From the NCBI GenBank assembly GCA_019422065.1, contig JAHZEA010000002.1, positions 208,938 to 215,530 on the forward strand: a stretch of DNA of 6,593 bases, given 5' to 3'. The notes beneath the pieces were generated by a model, which searched no databases, was not told the origin of the DNA, and was given only the letters and a program-made list of their open reading frames with translations. This DNA is from Lachnospiraceae bacterium (lineage in GTDB: Bacteria; Bacillota; Clostridia; Lachnospirales; Anaerotignaceae). Positions within the stretch are counted from its first letter, which is position 1. Each line of letters begins with the position of its first letter. A program made the position numbers and the translations under genes. Below, in pieces: positions 6,123-6,593 of the stretch.

Positions 6123-6321
6123 AATTATATACCTTCTCTCGATTTTAATATTACCCTATTGCCATTATTTCCATCTCAATTAATCATAACAGAATTTTAA
6201 TTATTATTCTATAAACGAGGTAAAAAGAAGCTCTCTTCTGCTTATTTTTCCAAGCTTATAGTATAATCCGCTTTTTAAGCAGGAATTGTTCCATTGACAC
6301 TGTGTATGTGCAAATGAAATT
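6123..6321 (-). promoter_or_regulatory. Long 5' leader of proBAC with alternative hairpins (candidate attenuator)
   Basis: No gene is credible here. If the promoter at 6328-6336 is used, about 200 nt of RNA precede proB. The central part (6226-6282) can fold in competing ways. CTGCTTA (6282-6276) pairs perfectly with TAAGCAG (6244-6238). AAGCTT (6257-6252) pairs with GAGCTT (6233-6228). AGAAG (6239-6235) pairs with CTTCT (6230-6226), and this last hairpin is followed by a run of T, like a weak terminator. The first two pairings each use bases of the last hairpin and so could act as antiterminators. GGAA-CAA-TTCC at 6292-6282 is a further small hairpin. I do not see the T-box consensus (TGGNACCGCG). 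A regulatory role is inferred from layout alone. Confidence 0.35.
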
Positions 6322-6327
6322 GCAGAC

Positions 6328-6336
6328 ATTATATCA
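6328..6336 (-). promoter_or_regulatory. Candidate extended -10 promoter of the proBAC operon
   Basis: The minus strand reads TGATATAAT (6336-6328): a perfect -10 with the TGn extension that lets sigma-A promoters work without a good -35. The -35 zone (TTTTAG, 6356-6351, 17 bp upstream) is poor and overlaps one copy of the TTAGACTAA palindrome. A weak -35 covered by a palindromic site would suit control by an activator or repressor. Transcription would start near 6321. Confidence 0.5.
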
Positions 6337-6344
6337 CATAACTT

Positions 6345-6355
6345 ATTAGACTAAA
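6345..6355. repeat. Palindromic repeat ATTAGACTAAA, promoter-proximal copy
   Basis: The core TTAGACTAA (6346-6354) is a perfect palindrome around a central A. The same 11 bases recur at 6435-6445. This copy covers the -35 zone of the candidate proB promoter, where an operator would be expected. Confidence 0.45.
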
Positions 6356-6507
6356 ATACAGAATTAATTATAGTATAAATTCTATACTTTATTTAAGATT
6401 TTATTGATTTTTTATTTATATATCAGTATTTTTAATTAGACTAAATAATATAATAAAATAAATAATAAAATTAATTCTTAAAAAATATTTTCAATTTTAA
6501 ATATTAC
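6356..6507. other. Extremely AT-rich non-coding stretch upstream of the proB promoter
   Basis: About 150 bp with only scattered G and C, mainly short runs of A and T. No open frame of note exists on either strand, and there is no hairpin with G+C content. The only ordered element is the second palindrome copy at 6435-6445. It may act as an AT-rich upstream promoter element or curved DNA, but this is inference. Confidence 0.5.
6435..6445. repeat. Palindromic repeat ATTAGACTAAA, distal copy
   Basis: Identical to the 11 bases at 6345-6355 and in the same orientation, exactly 90 bp upstream with respect to proB. The longer surroundings also show partial symmetry (TTA/TAA flanks). Two equal palindromes 90 bp apart fit a regulator that binds at two sites, possibly with looping. 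This is not proven. Confidence 0.45.
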
Positions 6508-6550
6508 AAAAAAACAAGAACCCGGTGGCAGTCCGGGTTCTTGTTTTTTT
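6508..6550 (-). terminator. Strong intrinsic terminator of the upstream transcription unit
   Basis: This is a perfect 18-bp stem: core CAAGAACCCGG (6515-6525) with its complement at 6533-6543, flanked by seven A on one side and T on the other. The loop is the 7 nt TGGCAGT. The A/T tails make it work in both directions. Because all genes in the window run leftward, it most likely ends a minus-strand gene off the right edge. One minus-strand frame in the last bases reads PLMF and stops with TAA at 6569-6567, 16 nt before the hairpin, a natural place for that gene's end. This is too short to annotate. Confidence 0.92.
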
Positions 6551-6593
6551 TGGTTAAAAGGGGTTTTTAAAACATTAGGGGTTTTAAATTGTA

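Noticed and set aside
6256..6294. A 12-codon open frame MEQFLLKKRIIL in the proB leader, possible leader peptide
   Set aside because: It has no Shine-Dalgarno sequence and contains no proline codon, so a proline-sensing leader peptide is not supported.
6294..6299. Plus-strand TTGACA as a divergent promoter
   Set aside because: There is no -10 element at 16-18 bp and no plus-strand gene to its right within the window.
6123..6321. tRNA-Pro T-box riboswitch upstream of proB
   Set aside because: The T-box core TGGNACCGCG is absent on the minus strand. TGGAACAATTCC only matches its first few bases.
6560..6588. Imperfect direct repeat GGGGTTTTTAAAA / GGGGTTTTAAA near the right edge
   Set aside because: It is short, made of homopolymer runs and cut by the window edge. 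It probably belongs to the 3' end of the upstream gene, and no element type can be supported.
6567..6593. C-terminal end of an upstream minus-strand gene (..PLMF, stop TAA)
   Set aside because: Only eight codons are visible and another frame also stops nearby, so the true frame cannot be chosen, although a gene end here would fit the terminator.

Overview
The window looks like chromosomal DNA of a low-G+C Gram-positive anaerobe, most likely a clostridium-type Bacillota. I infer this from the AT-rich intergenic DNA, the strong AGGAGG-type ribosome binding sites, the short PUA-less ProB, the secreted SH3 protein with a Gram-positive signal peptide, and the Mbh/Mrp subunit order typical of anaerobes. 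Species cannot be named from the sequence. All nine genes lie on the minus strand, so the biological order runs from high to low coordinates.

Region 1 (6593 down to 6123): an upstream unit off the right edge ends at a strong bidirectional terminator (6508-6550). A very AT-rich stretch of about 150 bp follows, then a candidate extended -10 promoter (6328-6336). Two copies of the palindrome TTAGACTAA lie at and upstream of this promoter. The untranslated leader before proB is about 200 nt and contains mutually exclusive hairpins resembling an attenuator.

Region 2 (6122-3221): proB-proA-proC, a complete glutamate-to-proline pathway in one operon. ProB phosphorylates glutamate, ProA reduces glutamyl phosphate to the semialdehyde, which cyclises, and ProC reduces pyrroline-5-carboxylate to proline. 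proB and proA overlap by ATGA, proC follows after 14 nt, and a rho-independent terminator closes the operon.

Region 3 (3220-1988): a single secreted protein gene with its own promoter and terminator. The product has a signal peptide, an N-terminal domain that may be a degenerate CHAP/NlpC-like fold, a small Cys/His motif and two SH3b repeats.

Region 4 (1987-1): a leader of 100-240 nt, depending on the promoter used, then mnhE-mnhF-mnhG-mbhD-mbhE. These are chained by three ATGA overlaps and a 1-nt gap, and the last gene is cut by the window edge. They form the ion-translocating membrane module shared by Mrp Na+/H+ antiporters and Mbh-type hydrogenases or related complexes. The last two genes encode separately what is the C-terminal part of MrpA in ordinary Mrp antiporters. 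Whether this one is an antiporter or part of a respiratory complex depends on genes beyond the left edge.

I found no mobile element, CRISPR array, rRNA or tRNA. The window is mostly well-understood metabolism. The least explained parts are the proB control region, the secreted SH3 protein and the identity of the Mbh/Mrp-type complex.
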